From: Sipunculus nudus
Taxonomy: Eukaryota; Annelida; Sipuncula; Golfingiida; Sipunculidae
Length of the DNA: 64,000 bases
Reading direction: 5' to 3'
NCBI GenBank assembly: GCA_026874595.1
Contig: CM049307.1
Location: 55,943,870 to 56,007,869, forward strand
The translations under genes were made by a program, and so were the position numbers. The notes below the pieces were generated by a model. That model saw only the letters and a list, made by a program, of their open reading frames with translations. It was not told the origin of the DNA and ran no database searches. Numbering within the stretch: position 1 is the stretch's first letter; each line of letters begins with the position of its first letter. Shown one piece after another: positions 25,101 to 40,100 of this stretch.

Positions 25101-28100
25101 TACTACAAAGGTCATAGAATACACATTTCATACATTTTGTATACAATCACATCAATACAATCTATACAATTTATACAAAACACATATGTACATTGCACAT
25201 ACAATATACATATATTCTTATGGTTGTTACAGAATAGAAAACATTTCCCCTGCTGTTGCATGCAGTATTAGAACTACAAAGGGTAATGTACATTGCACAT
25301 ACAATATACATATATTCTAATGGTCTTTCCAGAACAGAAAATATTTCCCCTGCTGTTGCATGCAGAATAAGAACTACAAAGGGTAATGTCTGTTATATTT
25401 TTTTTCCTTATTTTCCCCCATTTTTCCTAAGCTTACATTTCTAATTTGCTATTATATGCTTAATTTTTTCAATACATCTCCTTACTAAAACTGACTTTTC
25501 TATTCCTTTCTACTATAATATACATCATCCTCATATATTTAGTAATTCTTAGTCTGTTTATTTGACAGTACCTGGCCTGTAGGTCAGCGAGCTCCATGCT
25601 GAGTTGGTCAGCCCGGGTTTCTACTTCAAACTTCTCATGTTCTAGCTGGTTCTTGGCTGCAGTGGATGACTCAGCCTCCTCTGTCACCTGAAGTATCCTG
25701 TTTTCCAGCTCCTCAATAACTACAGACTGTGAAGAATATATAACAATTATATAGTACATGTAAGTATAAAGTAATCACAGGATAAAATGTCATGTGATTA
25801 AGCTAAAGTAACTAGATATTTCTTGGCACCGCAGGTGCCATCGTATCCCTAGACAATTACCCCCCCCCCCCCCCTCCCCCCAGCCTCAGAGAATAGGATC
25901 CCATCTTGAATTCAGATGCAGAGACTGACAGTTGGCAAGCCACCATGGTTTCTTATAATTTCACTTATAATAAAGGCCTTGACCTCAATTAAAAAAAAAC
26001 CACTTGATCTGATAACCTATTTATATGCAAAAGGTGGCACAACCTGTCTCCCATAGAAGACATACCTTTTCAAAATCTTTGATCAGTTGTTTTTTTGTAC
26101 CAATCCATGAATCCCTAATTCAAATATTTAACATTTTGTGTGATTTTCACCAAATATGGAAATATTCAAAGCCGCAATCATAGTACAGGTGATCATCCAA
26201 ATTTATATATACCTGATCCCAAACTCATATCTATGAATATCCATAATATGAAAGAGATCTGTCTTTCAGTTTTTGATTTATGATGCTTACATTACTGTCA
26301 AGTGGCAGCGATAGGGATATTTAAGGCGTCGACTGAACCATCATGAAACCATAGTACCCCCCGAATTTGTCTGGGAATACAATAAAACTCATCCCATAAC
26401 ATATGTCTACATAAATATTTATATTAGGTGAAAGAAATCTGCCCATTAGTTTTTGACTAATAATTGCTTACAGTACTGTTATTAAAATGTGCAAAGCAAG
26501 AATAGGTGGGGCAACCTGTCTTCTGCAGAAGACACAGCAATTCTAGATCTTCAGTCAGTTTGATTTTTGAATTAATCAATGCAATCTTACTAAGAAATTT
26601 AATTTTTTTGTGAAATTCACTGCAGGTGCCATTGTATCCCAACACAATTAATCCCCCCCCCCCCAAGCCTTGAAGAATAGGCCCCAATCTTGAACTCAGA
26701 AGCAAAGACTGACACCTTGCAGACCACCATGGTTCCTTCCATCTATCAACTTAACATTTTTTTATAAGTATGGGAATACCATTTTAGCATTATCACCTGT
26801 GTGACCTTGAAATATACACCACCTGTCTTCTGCAAAAGTCAAAGCTATCCAAGATCTTCAGGAAATTTAATTTTTGGATCATTCCATGTATACCTTACTG
26901 AGATATTAAAGATTTTGTGTGAATTTCACCAAATATGGGAATATTCAAGGTCAAGGCCACTCTCATAGGAAAGGTCATGACCTCAATTTAAGTAAACATC
27001 ATCCCACAACCCATATCTATGTATATGCATAATATAAAAGAAATCTGTCCATTAGTTTTTTTTACTTATAATGCTCACAGTACTGTCAAATGGCAAATAT
27101 TGGGGTATTAAAAGGCATGAAAACAAGTAAAGAATAATAGGTGGTGCCACCAGTTTCTGGAACATGACAACCCTATCTATGATCTTTTATCAACTTGATT
27201 TAAGGATCAATCAATCAGAGGATTTCTTGAGATATTTAAGTTTTTGTGTGATTTTCCAAAAAATTTGACCTAATCAAGGTCAAGGACACTCTCCTAGTAA
27301 AGGTCATAACCTCATTTAAATAGGCATTGTCATCTTACCCATATCTATACATACACCAAGTTTGGTAAAGATCCGTGAAATATTTTTTGAGTTATCACGC
27401 CAACAAGATTTATATGCAGCGGTGGCAGCGGGGGGGGGGGGGGGGACCGTCGTGAAAACATAGTATCCCGACTTTGTCTGGGGATACAATTATTGATAAA
27501 AACATGTTGAGACAATAAAGGTGATGTCTGAAATGTAAAATTAACCATTAAATTTATTTTAAAATTTTCTTTAAAAATGTAGGTTTTAAAGAAATTGTAA
27601 AAAGCAGAAATAAGAAAATTTCTAATGTTGCATCAGAAAATTTGAAATGACTCTAAAGCCGTGATCCAGCAAATTTTCATGCAGAGGAAAAACATGAATG
27701 AGAACTGTTACAAACTTGGGGTGCCTGAAGGTCCTGGACACAGGAGAAAAGCGAGGGCTATTGATCTTTTGCAGCAATGTATGACAGATGAATAGTTTAG
27801 CAAGTATTTCATTGACATGCAAACTCCTTGGTTAAAGTTCAGGTGGCTCAGCTAGTTCAGCTGATTAAGAGATTATCTTATGTACTGTTTCCTATTTCTA
27901 CAAGTCATTAGCTTAAAGGGACATAATCAGGAGCAATATTATGTCTATTCTTTCACACTATCAGTTCAGTTTTGCTTTATATGATAGTTTCCAAGCAAAA
28001 CATCCCTGCACACAATCTCAGTACCTCCCATATGGCTGTTTAACACTTTGTTATGGTTTTACGTTGTGAGTAAACGTCCACCTGTGTCTGTTAACCATAA

Positions 28101-31100
28101 CAAAGCTGCATAACTGGAGGTCTCACTTTGCGCATGTGCGACAGATCCCATACAACAACTGGCCACAAAACAACTTGTCCATACATAGACCTTCATGTCC
28201 TCTGATATATCTCTGCTGGATGGACTTTACGGTACATTCACTGTAGAACCTATCTCAACAGATTTGTGCTATAGGTCCAGGGGCCTCAGCTGAAATGACC
28301 CGCCAAGCACAGTGAGACCCCTAATCAGGTCCTTTACTCAACACAACACAAAATGTTTCAGCCAGCGAGAACATATATTACATTTCTGGGCCCTTTCAGC
28401 CAGGCATCTCCTGATTGGCAGGTCTTGTGGCCTGGGTGATGCATACAGCCCTACACCCTGTGTTTATGTTGATGCCTGTGATTTCACCCAGTCCACTATT
28501 TTTAAGTCACATGTACAGGAGTAAGCCAACAGTTCCAGGGCAATATTTTGGCAGGTACCTATTTATTTCATAGAGAAGACGCTATTTTATGTGTTTATTC
28601 AGCATGCTTTATATGAGATTAGTCCTCTCTAAAAATAATCTCTCTAAAGATTTGCACACCAGCTATAAAGCAAAAATATTTGAATTCACACTTCTTGCAC
28701 AGACTGTGGCCTATCTCAAGTCTGGATGTAAGTTACAGCCACACTGAGCTGTGTCATCATCAATATACAGTCACAGTAAGCTGTACAAGGATCCACACAC
28801 ATATAGAGTCACTGACCGTAGCCGCTGTCTGCTGTTTGTATTCTTCCTCCATCTTCTGTAGCCTCTCATTGGTGTCATCCAGAAGTTCCTGGATGCTGGT
28901 GGTATGCTTCTTCTCCATCTCAAACTTGTCTTGCTCAAAGTCAGCCAAAACATCATGTAGCTGTACAACAATACAACGTTAAGTCAGCCATAACATCATG
29001 TAGCTGTATAACAATACAACATGAAGTCAGCCATAACATCATGTAGCTGTACAACAATACAACATTAAGACAACTTGTTTTAATGATACATAAACATTTG
29101 CAATAATGTTTATAATCTCATGCTTCTAGTTCATTTGAGTTGAATACAAAAGATTCCCAATGAAACCATCCCAACACATGGACTTGCTTTCTCCAGTTGA
29201 CCAGTTTGTTTTTACATTGTTATGGTTCTGTGTATGAGTACACTTAGTCCACCTGTGTTCTTTTATCATGACAGCCTGCATTGCTGTGTATGCTCCAAAA
29301 CTCCCAAATAAGGAATAGAAACATGAAAGAAGAATCACAGAAGAAATATTGGTGGGAAGTTTGAAAAATGATTTGTGAAGTTGCACAAAACAGTCACAAG
29401 ATGGCATGGATGCTGTGTTTATGGTTTGTGCCACTGATTGTGCCGTATGCAAGCTTTTTTTCACTTGTGTACTGGAGTAAGTCAAAGGTTTCAAAATGAA
29501 ACAAGGGACCCATGGGTCACGGCACTCAGCTGATCGTGATTGGACTATAAATGTTTCTCCACTGTGATACTATATAGAGTCGATAAAGCTTATGAATATC
29601 ATGATTATGTTGGGCTATTATAAAGGAATGTAATGTAATATGTGAGTAAATGATAAATGAAATAACCTGACTGATGGATTAATAGAGTCAAATATAGTGG
29701 TTTATTTTTTATTTATTTAGGAGGGGTTGAAAATTGTGATATATTCGAGCAAATATGAATGCAATGACAGCAGTAATAAGCAGTAGTAGAATGATGATAA
29801 GGCTATTTGTTGAAGGATCTAAAGTGTATGGTAGTCTGCAAGCTTTCAATTTGACAGATATGATGTTATGATTAACTATGCTGATGAAGTGATTTATGAA
29901 TTTGTGACTGTATGACACAATATCTCTTTAGTCTTGACAAGGTACATTATTGTGATGCCCACTATGTCTACATATTACACAATATTGACATAATTTCTGG
30001 CATGTACATAGGTACCTATGGACGAATAGTTATACAAAATATTAAAGTATGAATATATCTGATTCATCTTGTTCTTGCTTACTGAGGCTGACTTTGGGAT
30101 GGGGTTCGGAGAAGGGAAAAGTGAGGGCAGCACGAAGGTGGATGTAGAAATATTCTATTGTTATGTTTTTCATTTATATAAGAATATGAAAAGCTAAGAG
30201 GAAAGGAGCCCTCCTACTTGGTTATAGTAAAGTTCTAAATATATGATTGCAAACTAATATTCTGACAAGACTGTCATGAAGAAAAACAGTAAAAGTTTTG
30301 AGATACTGTAATGCATATGAAAATTTACAGATGGACAGGCAAGTGGACAGAATGGACTAAAACCTTTATTTCACTTTCAAGGGAATAATGCATTTAAGTT
30401 TATATATAAGCCTATTTTTTTAAGCATATCCACTTTTTCCATTAAGAAGTTTTTATCTCAATCATTTTTTTTATTTACAGGTTTTATAAATTTTTAATAA
30501 AAAAACCTGAAAATATAAGTTAAAATATTAGAATTGTTGCAAAAGTTGCAATCATTATATATACAGAGTAAAAAACTGAAACTATAAGTTAAAATATTAG
30601 AATAGTCGCAAAAGTTGCAATCATCATATATCCAGAGTGTAGCTCATATTGGGTCATATTATGCATACACATATATTTTATTATTTTAAATCATAAATGT
30701 TTAAACTGAATTTAAAAGAAAATAATGCCACAACATGGCATCTACAAGAATATTCCTTGAATCACTATTAAAAAGTTTTGCACATTGGAGTTTTCAGTAC
30801 ATGCTTAATTTTATTCACCAAAATAAAATAAAAGATTCAGTAAATTTGATAAAATAAAACATCTTTTCAAATAAAGTATACACACTGTTGGTTGAATGAG
30901 GGACAAACAATATCATTGTGCTAATTACTATCCCAGTTTTAATTTATTACTGGAATTAATAGTCAATTTCACACCTGGTGAAGTTTTTACTCCTCTGAAG
31001 TAAGGAATTACTTATCTCATGAACATCCACACTTTCATAGCAATACACCACTTTGTGGACACAATTAAATGTACACTTTAATCATTGTAACCCTGGTGGT

Positions 31101-34100
31101 ACAATACAAAATCTAAAATGTAGCATAGCCTGGAATAAGAATGAATCAAATACAGAAAATAATAACATTCATCTAGTTTATGCACCATCTGGGGGGGGGG
31201 GGGGGGGGGGAGGGAGTGCAGGGCACAGGGGAAGCCTGCTGGTAGTGACCAAGCTGACCCAAGGCAAGCTGCCTGGGGTGGGTTACATAATGCAAGTGAA
31301 GGCTGTACTACTAGGTGGGCTAGAAGTAAACAACACTTGACATGGTGTATGAAAACATGAATAAAAGCTATTCTTTCCAATCAATTTCTTTGAAATTTCA
31401 GATTTTAAAATATTAAATCCTTATGTATATATGCTGTGAAAATTAAATCAACAGTGCCAAAGTTGGACAAAATTTAAGGTATTGATTTTTTATTTATGCT
31501 AATAACTTGAAAAATTTGCAAAATTCAGATCTAATTTTGGGTAATCAATTGAATCTTGATTAAATAAAGTTATATTCCTGAAAAAAAAGTCTCTAGGTTC
31601 AGCAATTCTCATGTTAGGTGAGTAAATATATTTCCTGATTTTTTAAAAAATTGCATTATGTTTTGGCCCATAACTTCAAAATAATACCCAATACTGACCT
31701 AATTTTTGGTAAGTTCATAGAAAATGTATGAAAGAATGTGAATACTATATACGATCAAAAACAGATCAGTGGTTTTGATATTAGGCAGCCTTGAAGTGTA
31801 ACAATGGCTTTTTTTATGGAAAATGAGTTTTTTTCCTTAATATCTCGAAGGAACGAAGTCCTAATGACCCAATTTTCGGTATGGTAGGAGATTTTGGGGA
31901 CATCTAAAATTATGCCAACAGCCTGGGGAGCATAGAGATGTGCACTGAATGACCTACAGTCATCGAAGTGGACTGCTTGACAATGTAAGGGAATACAACA
32001 AGAGCCTCCAAAAAAATTCAATAACTAGCCTAATTTTGCAGCTTTTATTTTCAAATTTCAGATTTGAACAGATTAAATCCTTATGTATACATGCTGTGAA
32101 AATTAAATCCACAGTACTTACAGGAAAAAAATGTGCCGTGGCCAAAGTTGGGCAAAATTTAAGGTACCAATTTTATATTTTTGCCAATATATAAAAAAAT
32201 TTAACAGATTTTGATCTAATTTTTGGTATACAATTAAATTTTGATTAATTAAAGTTGTATTATTGGAAAAAAGTCCCTACCTTTAACACTTTTGGTCTTA
32301 AGTGACCAAATATCTTCCTGATTTTTTTACAAAGTCCATTATGTTTGGGCCCATAACTTTTTTTAATTATATAATACTGACTTAATATCTGGCATGTACA
32401 TAGGAACTATATAGAGGAACATTTATGGTAAATATGAAGAAAACCAGATGAGTGGTTTTGATATTAGGCAGTCCTGAAGTGTGAAAATAGATTTCTAATA
32501 AAAAATTGAGGTTTTTCCTTAATATCTCAAAGGAAGGAAGTCCTACTGACCCAATTTTCGGCATGGTAGGAGATTTTGGGGACATCTAACTGTATGCCGA
32601 ATTTCAGATTCGTAGGTCCAACGGTGTCGAAATGTGCCAGTCTTACGGACGGACATCCAGACGGACAGACGGACGGACGGACAGACAGACGGACGGACGA
32701 CGGACAATGGACCACGACTATAGCTCAGATGACTTATAGTCAGCTGAGCTAAAAATGGTAGATATCGTAAAATGTGAGTCAGAAAACACTACTATATTTC
32801 ATGTATATTTAACAAATCTGGTATGTGAATAGGACCCTTTACTGGAGATGAGTTATACAGAATATACATTTCATTAAATGATAAAAGAAAAGAAGTATCT
32901 GCCACTGATTTCAGTGAACTGATCCAACTTTATGTTTGAAGAGCTCAGCTTGTACGAGTCAACTTGGCCCATCTTTCAATGCCTACATTATTAATGCAGT
33001 CCTGTCAAATAAGCATTTGTGGTTTGACAGCAACTCTGATGGACATGTTGGTAAATTCTAGCTGAGTAACACAACATGTAGTCATGATACATCACCTCAC
33101 TTACCTTCCTATCAAACTGAGCTTGCTGTGAGTTTGTCTCTTCTTCTGCCATTCTCTTCAGTTCCTGGACCTGCTGGTCTCGCTGTGCCTGTACCTGCTG
33201 CAGCTCCTTGCTCAGCATCTGGACTGTAAAGGTCAAAGGTCATATGGAAATATAAAGGTACAGAAATCAAACTCAGAGGATTTTTTTCTCAGTTGTGTAA
33301 TCATATATTTGCCCTGCACTTTTTGGTTCATAAATAATGGCTATATTTTATCGATGTCTTGGCCTCCAAGCTGGGTACCAATTGCCTCAGTCTTGAGCGG
33401 CAATGACCAGTACTTGGTCTCAAGCCAGCTTAGACCAGAACTTGATTGTAGTGGAATTCTAAAACATTGGGTTCGAATGTAAGGTCACTAATGTGTCAAC
33501 TCAGAATGGAATTAAGAAACTGAATCCTTAGGTTGGGTGGACTTTGACTTGGATGGGGGTGAAACTGACTCAGTCTTGGCATTTGAGGCTCAAACACAAC
33601 ACTGTTATATTTATGTGTCTGTATACCTAACAACGACCAATTTACAATTTACTAATAATTTCTTGACAATAAGGATTTCAATCAGATATTTCTTCCACAA
33701 TCACCATTTGTATACATTTGTTACCTTAATTGTAATCAGAGTGGTACAAGACACTTACAGGTAACTCTGAAAGACTCTTTGAGGATTTTAAATTACCAGA
33801 TTGAAGAATGATAATAAGCAATGTAGGGGGTGTCAAGCATCCTAAAAAATACAAGTTCAATGCTTTATTTAATCATGTACTCAAAATTTACTGTTATGCT
33901 ATTACAAAGAACTAAATATGGTGAAAAAGGCTGATTTAGAATTAAACAACTTTTTTCAAGGATTTCAAAGGAAGATTGCTAATTTTAAGGGATTTTCATC
34001 CCAGCATAAACCTACCTTGTTTGTCCAGTTTATCTATGGTCTGTTCCTGTTCCTTTAGTTTTGTTCTGTAGTGAACTTTGAGATCTTCCAGCTCAGTATT

Positions 34101-37100
34101 CTTCCTATCTAATATCTGAAAGAATGGACACAGGAATTAATACAACTATTGTGTTTCACCACCTGCTGTCCACCTGTTTTATGTAGATAATTTTCTTAAA
34201 AGTTTATATTTTTCAATTATTTTCTAGAAAACTGCATATGGAAATGACAACCTAATATGGCAATTAAGAATTTTGTAATAAATCCACACTTTATGTTTCA
34301 CAACTTTTTAGTCTCTGCACAATGATCTGGCAGATATGATGTGCTCCTACATGAGCAGCCATCTTTGTTTTAGATGGTTATATTTTTTAGAGTATTTACA
34401 TGACTCCATCCAATCAGCAGCTGCAAACTGAGGCTGTTTATGCATGTGACCAATGACCTTGACTGCCATAAGTTGGTCTGATACTTTGTCAAATGTAGAC
34501 TGATTTCTCATATATTCAGATAGTTCTGCTTTACTAAAAAAAGGTGTGAGCTAGATACCTTGTTAAAAAATTAGGTTCTTTAATCCTCTGCTCTACACTA
34601 TAATTGTTTCCCTGAAATGTAACTAATAAATATGTTCATAGCAAAAAAGAGGTGGACATGAGGGGATGAAACGGAGTATAACAGCTTAACATTTACTTTT
34701 AAATTTTTACAATAAATTTTTATTTCCTTTTTAGTTTACTAGTTATCCATTTATTTTGAAAACAAAACAAGCAAGGCACTAAATTCATAAAAATCCTTCT
34801 GTATCCTGATAAATGTCTATACATAGACAAACTAAAGATATGCTAGGCTATTTACAGCTTGCACAAATATTCAATAAAAAATCATTTTATAAATTTATCC
34901 TTTTTACTCTAGAGACAGCATACAAATAAAAGATAAAATTCATGTTGCAGTGTACCTTATGTAAAAATTTCAAATCTTTATTTCATCATAATTTAAAAAA
35001 TAATATCTATTAATATGATCTCTTTATCCTTTCCACAATAATTTCTTTACACCTTTATTATAGATTTACATATCAAAAGAAAACTAATCACAATTAAAAA
35101 ATCAGTTGGATAAAGATTAAATAAGCTGGTCACACAATGAGTTCAGTCAATGGTAATATTCCTGCGCTACCAAATGATACAGGAATTATCAAACACTATA
35201 AAGTGTATTAAGTACACAGAGCTGTTTACCAGGTGTATATTTAAATTATGCTGCAATTACAAGATAAACATACAATTCATTTGTATTGTATGAGTATCCA
35301 AAGTCCGAAAATTTAAACTGTAAAATAAATGTATTATTAATATACCTTCTGGACATTGCTGTCATGTTTCTGTTGCAGTTTTAATTTCTCTTCTTGAAAT
35401 TTAGCTTCCACCAACTTTGTTCTCATGTCCGTCTACAAGGCAACACAATGATATATCAGAAAAGGACAATGACTGGTGGTAGTGAAGTTAAATATAATTT
35501 TATTTAGAGCTGCAACAAAAACATGAAAAACATGGTTATGTAGTATACGTTAACCATTCTAAGGTCCAACAAATGTGGTTTTACTGGGCATAATGTAATT
35601 ATCTATTGCATGGAGATGAAACAAATGGCATTGACACAAGCATGGCATCTGCAAGACTTAACACAGTTGAACATAGCAAAGATTAATTGTGTCTGTTTTT
35701 ACTAGACACTGAAGGAAAATCTGTATTAAATGTGCACTTTGTAAATATATCTTTTACCATTCAAAGGAGGCTTGGCCATCATTTTTTACCTCTTTATCCT
35801 GAGATCTAAATGTTGAGGGATCAAATGTTGTGCTGTTGCCTGGAAAAAAATACACCAGCCTGAGTTAATTTGATTTACTTCAGCTAAAGCAAATGTATTA
35901 ATTTGACCATATATCAGAAGAATTGCTCAGATTTTCATTATAGTTTTAATGACCATTACTTCTCTGAACATATGCTCTTCTGACAAAGTTAGATATGTAA
36001 TACATGTATACATTAAGAAATATAAATGATTTACTCTTCATTTAAAAAGAAAATAATGGAAATGAAATTTATGCAAAACTTGCCTACATAATTATCCTTA
36101 AAATAAGGCCAAATAAAAAATAAAGGTATGGTTCTCTGGCACTTTTAAACAAATATCAGTGCGGGGGCAATTAAAAAAAAATTTTTTTGGTATGTTTTGA
36201 TAAAAATGTTATATGATCAGGGGAAAACAAGATAACAGATTTTTTTTCCTAAATAGGCAAACACACTACATAGCATAGGAAATCTTATCAAAATTGTATT
36301 ATTCTATCTTCTTGAAAGATGAAAATCAAATAAAAATTTTTTAAGGGGGGGGGGGGGGGTTAAAATTGATGCAGGTATTGCCTGAGAACCATACCTTTTA
36401 TTTTTTTTGCCTAATCCTCATTTTTATCATTTCAGTTATGTGAATAAGAGGAAACAAGTGCTTAAAACAATACATCTATGTATCTTAGATTAATACTAGT
36501 CATCAATTATCATGAATTAGCATTCATAAGATACCTGATATACACTCAAAAGTACTCTGAACTAGAAAACTGACAGGTCAGTAAGGGCCCCGCAAAAGAT
36601 GCAGTCATTATAAACTGAAGTACTGTAAATTTGGTGTACTTTGGTAGAATGGGCTGATAGAGTGATATTTGAAAATTAAAGAACCTGCAAGACAGCTGAC
36701 ATGTATAAACTGGAAGAAAAGATATAGTAAAGTGAAAATGTTCAAAGCTATTAAAATAATGATATAAAAGAACTGCATGCATTTTTAGTTTCTGTATTTC
36801 TGTACTACCTGTGCCAATTATTCTTGGTTGAAGTCTTGGCTGGGCTGTTTCAAATATTTTTCCAGTTTTTGTATGTTGAATTGGCCTTATTATATGTGAG
36901 GCTTGAGTCTGTACATGAACCTTGTAGTATTAGAGCTGCTGGTTAGTAGTGATAAAATAGTCATTCTCTTGAACTGAGATTCAGCTGTTCTTGGGCTTGG
37001 GTGTGCAGATGCGATATGATGTGTAGAATGGCTACATATGAATATCAAAGTAAATTTGTTGATGGTCACTATAATAGGTCAAAATTCCTTGAGATGTTGG

Positions 37101-40100
37101 AAGTGGAGATAGATTTGTCCAAACATGGTCTAAATGAGAGCCACTGTGGTGCGTTGGCCCAGTGTATCCTTTTCTGGGGAATCTTCAAATTGTCTGTACA
37201 AAATATGCTGTGAAAATATAATGCCGCTGAACACAAGTGACTTGAAAAAGATTCATCCAATTATTGGCCTGCTGAAGAAGACACCAGTAACTGAACACAA
37301 AACTGTGTATTACTTTTTTTTCCTTCTGACCCAAATATCAATAAGCTTCCCCCTTAGTCCATGGGTGATACATCTTATGTTTGAATCCTATCCATCATAT
37401 GTTAGGGGAGTTATTATGCAGAAACCAATTTGATTGTTCATCAAATGCTTTGCAAGTTATTGCATTAACATCTTTTGAGAATTATCGCCTCTGTCAAGGT
37501 CATCCATCTTCGAACTTGACCTAGCCCTTCATCACAAACATTACTGGTGCAAGTTCAGTGAGTGTTAGTCAAATTGTTTGCGAGCTATTTGGTTAACATC
37601 ATCTTAGCATTATCACCTCTGTGACCTTGAAAAACCATCAAGGTCACCCATCTTCAAATATGATGTAGCCCATCAAAATGTCCATCACTGCCATGAGTCT
37701 GGGGACCTTATATGAAATACTTTTTTCGAGTTATTGTGTTAACAATGTGTGTCCTTTTGCATGCATATTTGCTAAGAGAACGCATCCTTACTAGGTGTTC
37801 AGTAATGTTTTTTACCGCAAAACTTACAGAAAAATGGCTGACTATGACCATATATCATGCCTCGTTGCTGTTGACATGAGAACCCGTCCTACTGTTAAGG
37901 TGGAACAAACAATTATGGTTACAATTATGATTACTGCCCTGCTGAAAGAGGGACCAAAAATTTTAAACCAAACTGTGAATAACTTTTTTGACCTTTGACC
38001 TCCAAACCCCAAAATCGATAGGGATCTTCCATAATTGATGGTAAATACATATTTCAGGTTTGAACTCAATCCATCAAACCTAACTGGAGTTATCATCCGG
38101 AAAATAATTTGTGGACGGATGGACGGACGGACAGACAGACGGATGGACGGACAGGTCGATTACTATAGGGCACCCCCTTTTCATGCGGGCTCTAACTATA
38201 GTTTATAATTTAAATGGAAGATAAAACTATTTGGGCAAATTAGCCTGTTTATCTGGGAGAAGTAGCCATGGTTTAGAAGAATAGGCTTACCTGGTGCTGT
38301 TGTTGCAAAAGTTGAATGGCCAATGTCTTTATTCCAATTTAACTAAAATTGGACATAATACTTTAATCAACTCAGTTCGGTTAACCATTATCAGGCTTGT
38401 ATTCAAATGCAAGTGTTTATTTTTGCATTTGCATTTAAATACAAATCTTAGGGTGTTGCAGCATATAAAGAGAAACAACAAACAATCATAGACAGTTAAC
38501 CACTGCAAACAACCTGTTGATTCCAGTGATTTAATGAAAGGTAGATAATTTACAAAATTTGAATACTGTATTGGATTAAATTAACATAAATTAACAACTC
38601 CTATACTTTTATCTAAATCACGGAAATGTTACAAAAGTATTGCACCTTGTTTAGCCTAGTTACCTGTGCAAAATACCTTAACTTAAGGCAAGCTGGACTA
38701 AGTGGATATTTCTTGCTATTTATTCATTTAAATAATGGAAAGTGTCAAAAATCAAATTATACATTAATCTTTAAAAAGATGTACTAACAGAATTAACTAC
38801 ATGACTACCTTTAATACTTACATCTGCTTTATGTGATTTGAAAGGATCTGAAAGAAAAGACACATTTTATTTATACAAGAAATGGCAAGAAATAATACAT
38901 ACTGTTTGATAACTTATACCAGAAAGCAGCTGTAACAATACACAATATGTGAAAGAAATTCTTTATCAATAAATTCCATGACAGATATACAAGGATCCAC
39001 CCCCCCCCCCCCCCCCAAAAAAGGCTCTTATTGTTAAACACAATTAATTAAACTGGACTTTTTAAATGCCTAACATTCTAAAAATTCATCAAAGTGCTTT
39101 GTATTCTCAAAGAAGTAACAATCATATTATGGTGAAAGGCCATAAAAATTTAAAAGATATAGATTTACTGGCCACAAGCTCAAATATCAAGCGTCTGCTG
39201 GAAAAAATAAGCATAACTTTTCAAAGAAAATAAAAGCAAATGATAAAACTTCTCACGCTCCAAATGAAAAAAGTTTCTGATTTAAATTTACGTTATGACA
39301 TATGTTATTTTCCCGCATCCTTTTAATTACTATCCCTCTCTCAATTTAGGTCCTTATCTCTCCTTGATATAAGTTAAAGATACCAACTTTTTTTCTAGTG
39401 GTTGGTGGTTAGCTTTGACAAACTCTAAGTGTGTTAGGGGCAACATAAAAGCGAATAATTAATCATAAAATAATAAAATAGTTTAGGATCAGATCTCAAT
39501 GCCTGTGTTAGATATTTTTTTCTCAAGTTTTTTTTTCAACAGGACTATGTGCTCTCCTGAGTTTAATCCTTGTTTTCTTGAATCTGTAGTATCTTCTATG
39601 TCATATTATACTAACCTGTGTGGTCTTCAGTATCTGAGAGCCAATTTGTCCTCCCATCTCTCCCTGGATCCTGACAAACAAAAAGAAAGTATTCATTATA
39701 AAATCACAAATTTTACATATCCTGTATATCACACAAGGCTTAATGAAATTTTAATTATTTAAAGCTTGGATAATATAACAGCTTGAATGTTTCCTTTTTT
39801 CACTTCCTTGTGTTCCCTGCTGTTCAATTATTATTTAAACTATATATTTTTTTTTGCCATGAAAAACAATATATTTAATATAACAAGAGCAACACATAAC
39901 TGAATGCAACGGTGCATAACCCTAGTTGCATATTTTGTGACCTCTGGCCTCATTAAATATGCAACAGTTTGCTGAGAATGTAATTTAGGTGAGAAACTGT
40001 ATTGGTTAATACTCATCATGAGTTATATGAAAATCCATCAGATTTTTGGTAAGTCAGGGTGGGGCCACCAAAGCGTGGTGACCTCTGACCTAATAAAAAT

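Noticed and set aside
28680..28982. 100-codon plus-strand frame
   Set aside because: Antisense of CEP112 exon 14 and its acceptor array.
28938..29066. Short regular direct repeats, considered as a CRISPR array
   Set aside because: Units are contiguous without unique spacers, and the sequence is a eukaryotic intron/exon border.
29709..29918. 69-codon minus-strand frame with a hydrophobic segment, present also at 46047-46253
   Set aside because: It is kept only because the two 3.2-kb repeats are nearly identical. Most differences between the copies change the amino acid, so there is no sign of protein constraint.
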